A program made the translations under genes and the position numbers. From the NCBI GenBank assembly GCA_963777095.1, contig CAVZOY010000006.1, positions 1,054,001-1,118,000 on the forward strand: a DNA stretch of 64,000 nt. Reading direction: 5' to 3'. Position 1 is the first letter of the stretch; every line of letters begins with the position of its first letter. Origin of the DNA: CAVZOY01 sp963777095. Lineage in GTDB: Bacteria; Actinomycetota; Actinomycetes; Mycobacteriales; Geodermatophilaceae. This document shows positions 37,429 through 49,257 of this stretch, piece after piece. Below the pieces are notes generated by a model, which made no database searches, was not told the origin of the DNA, and worked only from the letters and a program-made list of their open reading frames with translations.

Positions 37429-39132
37429 TTGCGAACTCCCTCCCGGCACGTCGTCGGCGTCGACTTCGGCACGCTGTCCGGCCGGGCGGTCGTGGTCCGT
37501 GTGGAGGACGGCGCAGAGCTCGGGTCGGCCGTGCACGAGTACGCCGACGGTGTCGTCGACCGCAGGCTGCCCGCGACGGGCGAGGCGCTGCCGCCGGACT
37601 GGGCGCTGCAGATGCCGGCCGACTGGCGGGCCGTCCTCCAGGAGGCGGTGCCCGCGGCGCTGGCGGCCAGCGGGGTCGACCCGTCCGACCGTCATCGGCA
37701 TCGCCACCGACTTCACCGCCTGCACGGTGCTGCCGACGACGTCCGACGGCACGCCGCTGTGCGAGCTGGACCGCTGGCGTTCGCCGGCCGCACGCCTACC
37801 CCAAGCTGTGGAAGCACCACGCCGCCCAGCCGCACGCCGACCGGATCAACGCGCTGGCCGAGCAGCGCGGCGAGCCGTGGCTGGCCCGCTACGGCGGGCG
37901 GATCTCCAGCGAGTGGGAGTTCGCCAAGGCGCTGCAGCTGCTGGAGGAGGACCCCGAGGTCTACGCCGCGACCGAGCGCTGGGTGGAGGCGGCCGACTGG
38001 ATCGTCTGGCAGCTCTGCGGCACCTACGTCCGCAACGCCTGCACCGCCGGCTACAAGGGCATCCACCAGGACGGGCGCTACCCGTCGCGGGACTACCTCG
38101 CGGCGCTGAACCCGGCCTTCGAGGGCTTCGTCGAGGACAAGCTCGACCACCGAGATCGGCCAGCTCTGGGCGACCGCGCCGGCGGGCTGACCGCCGAGGC
38201 CGCCGCGTGGACCGGGCTGCCCGAGGGGATCGCGGTCGCCGTCGGCAACGTCGACGCGCACGTCACCGCGCCCGGCGGCGCAGGCGACCGAGCCCGGCCA
38301 GATGCTCGCGGTCATGGGCACCTCGACCTGCCACGTCATGAACAGCGACATGCTCGCCGACGTGCCGGGCATGTGCGGCGTCGTCGACGGCGGCATCGTG
38401 CCGGGACTCTGGGGCTACGAGGCGGGGCAGAGCGGTGTCGGCGACATCTTCGGCTGGTTCGTCGACAACGGCGTACCTCCGGCCTACCGCGAGGCGGCCC
38501 GGGCCGCGGGGTCGGCCTGCACGAGTACCTGACCGAGCTGGCCGCGGCGCAGGAGGTCGGCGAGCACGGCCTGGTCGCGCTGGACTGGCACAGCGGCAAC
38601 CGCTCGGTCCTGGTCGACCACGAGCTCTCCGGCGTGGTCGTCGGGCAGACGCTGGCCACCCGCCCGGAGGACATCTACCGGGCGCTGCTCGAGGCCACCG
38701 CGTTCGGCACCCGCACGATCATCGAGGCGTTCGAGGCCAGCGGCGTCCCGGTCACCGAGTTCGTCGTCGCGGGCGGGCTGCTCGAAGAACCGCTTCCTCA
38801 TGCAGGTCTACGCCGACGTGACCCGCCGTCCGCTGTCGGTGATCGGCTCGCGACCAGGGGCCGGCGCTGGGTCGGCCATCCACGCGGCGGTCGCCGCCGG
38901 CGCGTACCCCGACGTGCACGACGGCCGCGCGCGGCGATGGGCAAGGTGCAGCCGCGCCGTCTACCTGCCCGACGAGCGAGCGGGCGCGACGCCTACGACG
39001 CGCTGTACGCCGAGTACCTGCGGCTGCACGACCACTTCGGCCGCGGCGGCAACGACGTCCTGCACCGGCTCCGGGCGATCCGCCGCGCGCGCCGTGGCCA
39101 CGCCGGCCGACGCACGAGCCGGCGCGTCCTGA
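37429..39132 (+). CDS. araB: L-ribulokinase, frameshifted
   Basis: FGGY kinase of about 560 residues that phosphorylates L-ribulose. The TTG start was chosen because GAGGA lies 6 nt upstream and MRTPSRHVVGVDFGTLSGRA is the usual N-terminus. Family blocks in joined frames: IGIATDFTACTVLP, YPKLWKHHAAQP, EWEFAKALQLLEEDPEVY, AADWIVWQLCG, TAGYKGIHQ, VAVGNVDAHV and MGTSTCHVMNS. Surplus bases occur near 37690, 37790, 38150 and later, including near 39090. The end (ATPADARAGAS) is 14 nt before araD. Operators sit just upstream. Confidence 0.9.
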
Positions 39133-39146
39133 CGAGAGGTGCCGGC

Positions 39147-39829
39147 ATGACCGCCGCCTGACCGAGCGCGGCACCCACCGCGACGCAGCGCGAGCACGTC
39201 GCCGCCCTGCACGCCGAGCTGACCCGCTACGGGCTGGTCACCTGGACCGCCGGCAACGTCTCCGGACGCGTGCCCGGCGAGGACCTGTTCGTCATCAAGG
39301 GCAGCGGCGTCTCCTACGACGAGCTGACCTGGGAGGGCATCACCGTCTGCGACCTCGACGGCGACGGTCGTCGACGGGCGTCAAGGCGCCCTCGCAGCGA
39401 CACCGCCGCGCACGCCTACGTCTACCGGCACCTGCCCGACGTCGGCGGCCAGGTGCACACGCACAGCCCGTACGCCACCGCCTGGGCCGCCCGCGGCGAG
39501 GAGATCCCGTGCGTGCTCACCGCGATGGCCGACGAGTTCGGCGGTCCGATCCCGGTCGGCCCGTTCGCGCTGATCGGCGACGACTCGATCGGCCGGGGCA
39601 TCGTCGCGACGCTGGCCGGACTCCCGCTCGCCGGCGGTGCTCATGCAGAACCACGGCGTCTTCACCGTCGGGCCGTCGAGCCAAGGCCGCGGTCAAGGCC
39701 GCGGTCATGTCCGAGGACGTCGCCCGCACCGTGCACCTCGCCCGGCAGCTGGGCGAGCCGATCCCGATCGCGCAGGCGGACGTCGACTCGCTGTACGACC
39801 GCTACCAGAACGTCTACGGACAGCGATGA
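39147..39829 (+). CDS. araD: L-ribulose-5-phosphate 4-epimerase, frameshifted
   Basis: Class II aldolase-type epimerase of about 225 residues. In joined frames: GLVTWTAGNVSGRVPGEDLFVIKGSGVS (start of the phosphate-binding region), the zinc-site histidines of GGQVHTHSPYATAWA, VLMQNHGVFTVG and LYDRYQNVYGQR. AGAGG precedes the ATG. The first codons are disturbed (an in-frame TGA four codons in), so an indel lies within the first 45 nt as well as near 39370 and 39620-39690. The stop overlaps the araA start. Confidence 0.87.
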
Positions 39830-41362
39830 CCGAGGAGTCCTCCGTGGCACGACCCCTTCGCCGGATCCGAGGTCTGGTTCCTGACCGGCAGCCAGGGGCT
39901 GTACGGCGAGGAGACCCTCCAGCAGGTCGCCGAGCAGTCCCGGCGGGTCGCCGCAGCGCTCGACGGACGCCGCCGAGGTGCCGGTCCGGGTCGTGTGGAA
40001 GCCGGTGCTCACCGACGCCGGCGCGATCCGCCGCGCGATGGGGGAGGCCAACGAGGACCCGGCGTGCCTCGGCGTCATCACCTGGATGCACACCTTCTCC
40101 CCGGCGAAGATGTGGATCGCCGGCCTCGACGCGCTGCGCAAGCCGCTGCTGCACCTGCACACCCAGGCCGACGCCGCCCTGCCGTGGGCGACGATCGACA
40201 TGGACTTCATGAACCTCAACCAGGCCGCCCACGGCGACCGGGAGTACGGCTTCCTGCTGACCCGGCTGCGGCGTGCCGCGGACGACGGTCGCCGGCCACG
40301 TCTCCGACCCCCGGGTGCGTGCCCGGGTCGGCGTCGTGGGCCCGGGCTGCGGCCGGCGCCGCGGCCGCGCGCGGTCGCTGAAACTGGCCCGGTTCGGCGA
40401 CAACATGCGCGACGTCGCCGTGACCGAGGGGGACAAGGTCGAGGCCGAGATCCGCTTCGGCATGTCGGTCAACACCTGGGGCGTCAACGACCTGGTCGCC
40501 GTCGTGGACGCCGTCGCGGACAAGGCCGTCGACGCGCTGGTAGAGGAGTACGGCGACCTCTACGACTGGGACGCCGACCTGCGCCCCGGCGGAGAGCGGC
40601 ACGACGGCGTGCGCTACCAGGCGCGGATCGAGGCGGCGCTGCGGCAGTTCCTCACGGACGGCGGGTTCGGCGCCTTCACCACCAACTTCGAGGACCTCGG
40701 CGGTCTGCGCCAGCTGCCCGGCCTCGCCGTCCAGCGGCTGATGGCCGACGGCTACGGCTTCGGCGGCGAGGGCGACTGGAAGACCGCGGCCCTGCTGCGG
40801 ATCCTCAAGGTGGCCGGGGCCGGTCTGCCCGGCGGCACCTCGTTCATGGAGGACTACACGTACGACCTGTCCTCCGAGCGGCCCGACGATCCTGGGCGCG
40901 CACATGCTGGAGGTCTGCCCGACCATCGCCGGCGAGCGCCCGCGCATCGAGGTGCACCCGCTCGGGCATCGGCGGTCGCGAGGACCCGGCCCGGCTGGTC
41001 TTCACCGCCGCCCCGGTCCGCTGGGATCGTCGTCGGCTGGTGCGACCTCGGCGACCGCTTCCGCTGGGTCGCCAACGAGATCGACGTCGTGGAGCCCGCG
41101 GAGCCGCTGCCCAACCTGCCGGTCGCCCGCGCCGTCTGGGAGCCCCGGCCCGACTTCGCGACGGCGACCGAGGGCTGGCTCACCGCCGGCGGCCCCCACC
41201 ACACGGTGCTGTCGACCCAGCTGGGCGCCGACGAGCTGACCGACCTGGCCGAGGTGTTCTCGACCGAGCTCGTGCTGATCGACGCAGGACACGACCCGGC
41301 GCGGCCTGGCCAAGGAACTGCGCTGGAGCGCCGCCTATCACCGGCTGGCGCGCGGACTGTGA
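39826..41362 (+). CDS. araA: L-arabinose isomerase, frameshifted
   Basis: About 505 residues converting L-arabinose to L-ribulose. Conserved stretches are spread over three frames: EVWFLTGSQGLYGEETLQQV, AKMWIAGLDALRKPLLHLHT, MDFMNLNQAAHGDREYGF, LARFGDNMRDVAVTEGDK, FTTNFEDLGGLRQLPGLAVQ, GYGFGGEGDWKTAALLRI, GGTSFMEDYTY and GGPHHTVLSTQLGADEL. The catalytic glutamates of the NFEDL and GEGDW blocks and the metal-binding histidines survive. About nine surplus bases, e.g. near 39855, 39964, 40890 and 41286. It overlaps the next GH3 gene by 4 nt. Confidence 0.92.
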
Positions 41363-43804
41363 GGGGTCCCGCGGTGGAGGATCAGGAGCGGAACGAGGAC
41401 CCGCTGGCGCGGCTGGACCTCGCGGCGAAGGTGCGGCTGCTCACCGGTGCGTCGTTCTTCTCCTTCACCGGCGACGAGTCCATCGGCCTCGCCCCCGTGG
41501 CGATGTCCGACGGGCCCACCGGGGTCAAGGGCCAGTCGCAGAGCGGCGGCGCGCCGACGAGTCTGCTCCCGAACGCCTCGCTGCTGGCCGGTAGCTGGAG
41601 CGAGCCGGTGCTGGCGGAGGTGGGCCGGTTCCTGGCCGAGGAGGCGATCGGCCACCGCACGCACGTCGTCCTCGGGCCGACGATCAACCTGCACCGCAGC
41701 CCGCTCGGTGGCCGCCTGTTCGAGTGCTTCTCCGAGGACCCGCTGCTGACCGGCAGGCTGGCCGCGGCCTACGTCCGCGGACTGCAGGCGCACGGCGTCG
41801 CGGCCTGTCTGAAGCACCTGGTGGCGAACGAGGCGGAGACCGAGCGTCACACCGTCGACGTGCGCCTGGACGAGGCGACGCTGCGCGAGGTCTACCTCCT
41901 GCCGTTCGAGATCGCGATCGCCGACGCGGACGCGTGGCTGCTGATGGCCGCCTACAACCGTGTCAACGGCGTTCCGGCGACCGAGCAGGCAGCCGTGCTC
42001 AACGGGATCGTCAAGGGCGAGTGGGGCTACACCGGCCTGGTGGTGTCGGACTTCTTCGCCACCCAGTCGGTCGCCCCGGCGATCAACGGTGGCCTCGACG
42101 TCGTGCTGCCGGGGCCGTTCGGACCCTGGGGCGACCGTCTGGTCTCTGCCGTCGAGCGCGGGGAGGTCGCCGAGACGGCGGTCGACGACGCGGTCCGTCG
42201 GCTGCTGCGGCTCGCCGACCGGGTCGGTGCTCTCGGCGTGCCCCGCGAGTGGCCGGCGCACGTCTCCCACCGACCCCGATCGTCGGAGCGCGCTGCAGCG
42301 GTGGGCCGTCAGCGGGATGACCGTGCTGGCCAACGACGGAACGTTGCCCCTTGGCGCGGACCGGAGCGTTGCGCTCGTCGGCGTGCCGGCCCGCGAGACC
42401 CTGCTCATGGGCGGTGGCTCGGCCGAAGTGAGTCCTCCGCACCAGGTGTCGATCCTCGACGGCCTGGTCGGAGCGTACGACGGGCAGGTGGTCTACGCGG
42501 GCGGCGTGGAGATCGGCGCTGCCCCCGCCGCCCGGCCCGGCTTCGTCCTGGACCCCGTGGACGGCCGACCCGGCCTGCGGCTTCGGATCACCACCGCCGA
42601 CGGCGACCTGCTCACCGAGGAGCACCTGGCCGACACCCGGCGGGTGCTCGGCTGGCGCGGCGAGCTGGACCGGCCCGGCACCCGGGCGCGCCTGACCGCA
42701 CGGATCGAGCCGAGGGTCCGGTGCAGGTCGGTGTCATCGGGATCGGGTCCTGGACGGTCACCGCCGGCGGCCGCCGCGCGGCGGTGCAGATCGCGCCGGT
42801 GACCGGCATCCCCGGTGAGTCCCTGCTCGCGCCGCCGCAGCGCCTCCTCGACCTCGACGTGTCGGGGCCGACGCTGATCGAGGCGGAGGTCGACCTCGGC
42901 GATCTCCCGCACGCCATGGTCGGGCTCATCGCGCGGCCCGCGCCGCGGTCCGACGAGGACGCGATCGCCGACGCCGTCGCGGCCGCCCGCAGCGCGGACG
43001 TGGCGGTCGTGGTCGTCGGGCTCACGGCGGAGCAGGAGACGGAGTCCCGGGACAAGACGACCCTCCGCCTTCCCGGGGCGCAGGACAGCGCTGGTCGAGG
43101 CGGTCGCTCGCGGTCGCGCGGCGCACGGTCGTCGTCGTCAACGCGCGACGCCGGTGCTGATGCCCTGGGCCGACCGCGTGGACGCGATCCTGGTGGCCGG
43201 GCTGCCCGGGCAGGAGGGCGGTCATGCCGTGGCCGCTGCGTTGCTGGGTACCCAGGAGCCGACCGGCCGCCTCGTCACGAGCTGGCCCGCCGAGGATGGC
43301 GGCACTCCTGCGTGGTCGGTGACGCCGACCGCGGGCGTGTTGAGCTACGGCGAAGGCCTGTTCATCGGCCATCGAGGGCACTTCGCCGGCCGGGCACCGG
43401 CGCCTGCGTTCTGGTTCGGCGCCGGCCTCGGCTACGGCAGCTGGGAGTACTCCGGTGCCCGGCTGGACACCGCCGGCCACGCGCCTGCCGTCACGGTCTC
43501 GCTGCGGAACACCTCCGACCGTCCGTCACGCGAGGTGGTCCAGGTCTACTTCGACCCCGTGGATCCGACCCAGCCGGTCCGGCTGGTCGGTTGGGCGGCG
43601 GCAGACGTCGCGGCCGGGGGAACGGCAGAGGTGGCCGTCGCCTGTGACGCTCGGATGTGGCGACGGTGGGACGCCGAGGCCGGGCGCTGGGACCGCATGC
43701 CGGACAGCGGGGAACTGCTCGTGGCGCGCGGTCTCGGCGACATCCGCCTCCGCGTACCCGTCGGAGACGAAGACGGATCGGCAGTGACGGAGAACCAGCG
43801 CTGA
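41359..43804 (+). CDS. Glycoside hydrolase family 3 with PA14 insert (second), frameshifted
   Basis: About 805 residues. The start GTG at 41359 overlaps the araA stop; GTG 41374 is an alternative. The first 300 codons are clean: VAMSDGPTGVKG, GPTINLHRSPLGGRLFECF, KHLVANEAETERHTVD and the nucleophile Asp in LVVSDFFATQS. Frame changes near 42285, 42716 and 43085-43150 precede the fibronectin-like end. Layout is the same as the GH3 at 26549 (PA14 insert near 42.6-42.9 kb). Position behind araA suggests action on arabinose- or xylose-containing glycosides, for instance beta-xylosidase or arabinosidase; beta-glucosidase is equally possible. Confidence 0.82.
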
Positions 43805-46210
43805 TGCGACGCACCCCGATGAACGGCGGCTGGGAGACCCGGCCGAACGCGAACTTCTTCGCCGAGATGGTCGGCGCCGCGGCGCCGTGGCGAGCGGTCA
43901 CCCTGCCGCACGACGCCGCGCTCGGCAGAGACCGCGATGCCTCCCACGGCGCCGGGGCCGGCTACGTCCCCGGGGGCGTCTACGAGTACCGGACGACGCT
44001 GGCCGCCCCCGAGGAGTACCGCGACCAGCGGGTGCTGCTGGAGTTCGAGGGCGTCTACCGCTCCGCGATGGTCTACGTGAACGGTGCTCTCGCCGGCCAG
44101 TGGGCGACGGGGTACACCGCCTTCACCGTCGACCTCGACGACCACCTGCTGCTATCGGCGCCGACAACGAGATCCGCGTCGTCTGCCGGGCCCACAAGGA
44201 CTCCCGCTGGTACTCCGGCGCCGGCATCCACCGGCCGGTGCACCTCGTCGTCGGCCCGCTGACCCACATCGCTCTCGACGGCGTCCGCGTCACCACCAGG
44301 ACGTCGACGGCGCGTTCGCCGTGGTCGAGGTGGCGACGACGGTCGAGCACGACGGCCGCGGGCTGGCGGCGCTCGACGTCGTCACGGAGATCCGGGACGG
44401 CGACGGCACGGTCGTCGCGACCGGGACCTCGCCGGTGACCGTGCTGCCCGGCGAGCCGGCCGTCGTCCGTCAGCGGGTGCTGCTCCCCGAGCCCGCGCTG
44501 TGGAGCCCCGACTCGCCTGTCCTGTACTCGGCGACGGTCTTCCTGCGGAACGGGGAGACAGCGGTGGACGACGACGGAGTCACCTTCGGCGTCCGGACCC
44601 TCTCCCTGGACCCCGAGCGCGGGCTGCGGATCAACGGCGAGCCGATCAAGCTCCGCGGCGCGTGCGTCCACCACGACAACGGCGTGCTCGGTGCGGCCAC
44701 GATCGGCCGCGCCGAGGAGCGGCGCGTGCAGCTGCTCAAGGAGGCCGGGTTCAACGCGCTGCGCAGCTCCCACAATCCGATGAGCCGGGCGATGCTCGAC
44801 GCCTGCGACCGGTACGGCGTGCTCGTCATGGACGAGCTCACCGACATGTGGACCGAGAGCAAGTCCGACTTCGACGCAGCGCTCGACTTCCCGGAGTGGT
44901 GGGAGCGCGACGTCGAGGCGATGGTGCGCAAGGACCTCAACCACCCCAGCGTCGTCCTCTACTCGATCGGCAACGAGATCCCGGAGGTCGGCCGCCCGCA
45001 CGGGGCGGTCTGGTCCCGCCGTCTGGCGGAGAAGGTTCGCTCGCTCGACGGAACCCGGTTCGTCACCAACGGGATCAACGCGATGTCGAGCGTCATCGGC
45101 GAGGCGAAGGCCGAGGCGCCGCAGGCGGGCATCAACACGATGCTGACCGACATGGGCGCGTTCATGGACGAGCTGAGCACGTCGGAGCTGGTCGCGACCA
45201 GGACGGCGGAGTCCTACGACGTCCTCGACGTGGCCGGCATGAACTACATGGAGGCCCGCTACGAGCTCGACCGCGAGCTGTTCCCGCGCCGCGTGATCGT
45301 CGGCTCGGAGACCTTCCCCGGCAAGATCGATCGGCTGTGGCGGCTCGTCCAGGACAACCCGCACGTCATCGGCGACTTCACCTGGACGGGCTGGGACTAC
45401 CTGGGCGAGGCCGGCGTCGGCCGGGTGACCTTCGCCGACGACCCGACCGCCGGCCAGTTCGGCGCGCCCTACCCCTGGCTGCTCGCGCACGTCGGCGACA
45501 TCGACATCACCGGCCACCGCCGGCCGGCGTCCTACTACCGGGAGATCGTCTTCGGTCTCCGCACCGACCCGTACATCGCCGTCCTGCGGCCCGAGCGCCA
45601 CGGCCGCGAGCTGTCGTCGACGCCCTGGGCCTGGACCGACACCGTCGGCAGCTGGAGCTTCTCCGGCGCCGAGGGGAAGCCGGTCACCGTCGAGGTCTAC
45701 AGCGACGCCGACGAGGTCGAGCTGCTGCTGGACGGCCGGTCGCTCGGCGTTGCGCCGGCGGGGGAGAAGAACCGGTTCCGCGCCGAGTTCGAGGTCACGT
45801 ACGCGCCCGGTGAGCTCACGGCGGTGGGGCGGACCGGCGGCGAGGAGACCGGGCGGTTCTCCCTGCGGTCGGCGACCGGCGAGGTACGGCTGGGCGCCGT
45901 GGCCGACCAGCGCGAGATCCGGGCGGACGGCACCGACCTCGCATACGTGGACATCACCGTCCGGGACGCCGAGGGCGAGGTGTTCGTCGGACTCGACCGG
46001 GCGGTCACGCTGTCGGTGGAGGGACCCGGTGTGCTCGCCGGCTTCGGTAGCGCGGCGCCAGCGACCGAGGAGTCATACCTCGACGACGTCCACACCACGT
46101 ACGACGGCCGGGCACTGGCGGTCATCCGGCCGACCGGTCCGGGGTGGATCACGGTGACCGCGACGGCCGAGGGCTGCGAACCGGTGGAGGTGACCGTCGA
46201 GGCGCGCTGA
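43804..46210 (+). CDS. Glycoside hydrolase family 2 (beta-galactosidase type), two frameshifts near start
   Basis: About 800 residues. It has an N-terminal sugar-binding domain (NGGWETRPN; GVYRSAMVYVNGALAG), an Ig-like domain and a TIM barrel. The acid/base Glu is in VLYSIGNEIPEVG and the nucleophile Glu in IVGSETFPG. C-terminal domains of the DUF4982/Ig type follow. The ATG overlaps the GH3 stop by one base (TGATG). Surplus bases near 44160 and 44300 shift the frame; from 44320 to the stop it is clean. Last gene of the plus-strand run and followed by a strong terminator. Substrate not evident from sequence. Confidence 0.87.
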
Positions 46211-46223
46211 CCGCCGATCGAAT

Positions 46224-46262
46224 GCCGGAGGGCCAGAACCGCGACGGTTCTGGCCCTCCGGC
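46224..46262 (+). terminator. Terminator closing the glycosidase run
   Basis: Perfect 18-bp stem (46224-46241 with 46245-46262) around a CGA loop, 13 nt after the GH2 stop. It lies between the GH2 gene and the convergent exporter gene and may stop transcription from both sides. Confidence 0.8.
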
Positions 46263-46280
46263 GTTCAGTGCTCTGGCGGC

Positions 46281-47979
46281 TCAGGCGTTGATGCGTGCCT
46301 CGCGGGCGTCGTCGTCCCGGTCGTCGCCGGGGACGACGACGGGCTCGTCGATCAGCAGGCTCTCGGCGTCGTCGCGGGCCGCCGTGAGCCTGGCCAGGTC
46401 CGCTTCGGACTCCACGGCCTCGCCGCGGGCGACCATCCCGGCGTGCTCGGAGAGCGGGATCTCCTTGAGCGCGAGCGCCAGCAGGAACGCCACCGCGAGG
46501 ATCGGCACGAGGTACCAGAACACCGGCGCCAGGCTGTTCGCGTAGGCGTCGACGATCGCCGTCCGCAGCGGCTCACCGGCCGCCTTCACCGCCGAGGGGA
46601 CGAGCGTCTCCGGCGAGGTGATGCCCGCCTGCACCGCCTGCTCCTGGTTGGCGGCGAGGGCGCCGGCGAGGTTCTCGGCCAGCCGGCTGGTGAACAGCGT
46701 GCCGAAGACGGCGACGCCGAGGGTCGCGCCGACCTCGCGGAAGTAGTTGTTCGTCGAGGTCGCCGTGCCGATCTGCGTGGCGGCGACGGCGTTCTGCGCC
46801 GCGAGCACGACGTTCTGCATGATCAGGCCCAGGCCCGCACCGAGCAGGAAGAACATCGCGCCGACGGTCCACAGCGAGGTGGCGCCGGACAGCGTGGTCA
46901 TCCAGACCATCGCGGTCGTGATCACGGCAACGCCCGCGACCGTGAAGACCTTGTACCGGCCGGTCCTGGCGATGAAGCTTGCCGAGCCCTGGATGGTCAG
47001 GATGATGCCGGCGGTCATCGGCAGCATCAGCAGGCCCGAGTTCGCGGCCGAGAGCCCGGAGCTCATCTGCAGGAACGTCGGCATGAAGGCGATCGCCGAG
47101 AACATGCCGAGAGCGACCGCCATGCCCAGCGCGGTCGCGACGACGAAGGTGGGGTTGCGGAACAGCGAGAGCGGGATGATCGGCTCGGCGGCGCGGCGCT
47201 CGATCAGCACGAACGCCACCGCGGAGGCGACGAGCGCGGCGAGCAGCGACAGCGCCTGCCACGAGCCCCAGCCGTCGCGGCCCCCGAAGTCGGTGAACAG
47301 GACCAGCGAGGTCGTGGTGGCCGACAGCGCCAGGATGCCGGCGTAGTCGAGCGGCTCGGTGCTGCGCTTGCGCGGCAGGCTCAGCGCGAACCAGGCGATG
47401 ACGAGGACGGCGACGCCGACCGGCACGTTGATCCAGAAGGCCCACTCCCAGCCGAGCGCGGCCGAGTCGGTGAAGAAGCCGCCGACGAGCGGACCCGACG
47501 ATGGCCGAGAGACCGAAGAGCGCGCCGATCGGGCCCATGTACTTGGCCCGCTCACGGGCCGGGACGATGTCGGCGATGATCGCCTGCGACAGGATCATCA
47601 GCCCGCCGCCGCCGAGCCCCTGCACGCCGCGCCAGACGACGAGCCAGCCGAAGTCAGGGGCCAGCGCGGCGCCGACGCTGGCGACGGTGAAGAGGCCGAT
47701 CGCGACGAGGAACAGGTTCCGGCGTCCCCAGAGGTCGCCGAACTTGCCGTAGATCGGCATGACCAGCGTGGTGGCCAGCAGGTACGCGGTCGTCATCCAC
47801 GCCATGTGGGAGACGCCGCCGAGGTCGCCGACGATGGTCGGCATCGCCGTCGAGACGATCGTCTGGTCGAGCGCGGCCATGAGCATGCCGGCGAGCAGCG
47901 CCGAGAAGATCAGGTTGACCCGCTTGCGGGTGAGCACGATGGGCGGCGGGGCGGCGGCATCGGTGAGCGGGGCGTGCAC
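46281..47979 (-). CDS. MFS exporter, EmrB/QacA (DHA2) type, one frameshift
   Basis: About 565 residues with 14 predicted helices and a charged C-terminal tail. The DHA2 marks are LDQTIVSTAMPTIVGDLGG in helix 1 and YGKFGDLWGRRNLFL (motif A). A surplus base near 47493 (GGG-T-CCG in the coding sense) breaks motif C; joined, it reads SAIVGPLVGGFFTD. Proton-driven export of drugs or other hydrophobic compounds is expected. The TetR gene starts upstream on the same strand 85 nt away and probably controls it. Confidence 0.87.
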
Positions 47980-48064
47980 AGGAACTCCTCGGTCGTGCGA
48001 CGGTGCCGCGGGTGCGCGGTACCGGGGGAGCGGACGGCGTCGGCCGCTCGGGGTGGATGCGTGG

Positions 48065-48662
48065 TCAGCGGGGCGCCGGCAGGCCGGCGGCGAGCAGGTC
48101 CCAGGCCTCGTCGACGAGGTCGGGCAGCGACGCGGTGAAGTCGGTGGCGAGCCAGCGGTGCAGGGCGGTGCGCATCACGACGCCGGCCACACCGGCGAGC
48201 AGCGTCGGATAGGCGTGCACGCCGACGCGGGTCGACGTGCGCTCGGCGATCGCCTCGGCGAGCGCCCGCTCCGACTCGCCCGAAGGCGGCGGCGAGGCGG
48301 GCGAGCAGGGCCGGATGGGCATCGATCACCTTCAGCCGGAGCGGCCAGAGATCGGTCTCCGCGGCCATCTCGAACGCCTGCTCCCGACTGACGGCGCGCA
48401 GCGCCTCGAGCGGCGACTCGTCCGCCGGCCGGGCCAGGAACAGCTCGATCTGCCGGGTCGACGCCTCGGGATCGAGGCCGAGGACGGCGTCGTCCTTGGA
48501 CGAGTAGTAGTTGAAGAACGTGCGCGGCGAGACGTCGGCCCGCGCCGCGATGTCGTCGACGGAGACGGCGTCGAGGCCCCGTTCGGCGACCAGGCGCAAC
48601 GCCGCCTCGTGCAGCGCGAGGCGGGTGGCCTGCTTCTTGCGCTCACGCAGGCCGGCCGTCAC
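48065..48662 (-). CDS. TetR-family regulator, one frameshift
   Basis: About 198 residues. The N-terminal helix-turn-helix (LHEAALRLVAERGLDAVSVD, then RTFFNYYSSKDDAVLG) is canonical. A run of three C at 48279-48281 holds one surplus base; the C-terminal ligand domain (GVAGVVMRTALHRWLATDF) is in the second frame. It lies upstream of the EmrB-type exporter in the same orientation and is its likely repressor. Confidence 0.85.
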
Positions 48663-48720
48663 GCGTCAAGCATCGCAGGAATCTTGCAGTCCGCGCAAGT
48701 TTGCAGAGTGTGCAGCGTGT

Positions 48721-49253
48721 CTCAGGCCCGTCCGCTGGCGCGGAGGAACCCCGCGCTCTCCTCGATGGCCTCGAACACGTCGCCGTCGAAGGCGTCGAAC
48801 TCGATGACGGCGAGCTCAGCGGCGGACGCCGCCTCCAGGCAGCCGGCGATGTCCACCGCGCCCTGCCCGGCGGGCAGTTGGCCGTAGGTGAGCGGATCCG
48901 ACTCGGCGTCGACCGACGGCGGCGCGATGATCGGGCCGTCCTTGACGTGCAGCTCGCACGCGGTTCCCGAGTCGGCGCAGGAGGGCTGGTACGTCGACCC
49001 CGCCCACGGTGGCCCAGTAGACGTCGACCTCGAAGACGACCCCGTCCGGCGTGGCCTGGGCGAGGTACTCGAGGCCGACCTGGCCGTCGATGCGGGCCTG
49101 CAGTTCCCACCAGTGGTTGTGGTAGCCGACGGTCAGGCCGGAGTCGGCGGCCTCCCGGGCGGAGTCGCGCAGCCGGGCCGCGATCTCGTCGACCGCCTCC
49201 TTGGACGACCAGTCCGCCGCGGCCGGCTCCCGGACGACGCGCTGCTCGGCCGC
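48721..49253 (-). pseudogene. Truncated sugar phosphate isomerase/epimerase (TIM barrel), also frameshifted
   Basis: C-terminal part of a xylose-isomerase-like TIM-barrel protein: SAREAADSGLTVGYHNHWWE, VVFEVDVYWATVGGVD, then RELHVKDGP and a C-terminal EFDAFDGDVFEAIEESAGFL. About the first 90-100 residues of the family are missing. The readable region begins right behind the glyoxalase stop, with no start codon of its own in a sensible place. One surplus base near 48956 also shifts the frame. It looks like a remnant left when the glyoxalase/ArsR pair arrived or when a deletion occurred. Confidence 0.6.
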
Positions 49254-49257
49254 TGAG

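Noticed and set aside
25720..44310. Programmed ribosomal frameshifting as an explanation for the broken frames
   Set aside because: Dozens of shifts in unrelated genes, at different sequences and without slippery heptamers, cannot be programmed events.
25720..44310. Block of true pseudogenes after loss of selection
   Set aside because: No in-frame nonsense mutations, deletions or damaged active sites within the segments; every motif persists and almost all changes are single added bases.
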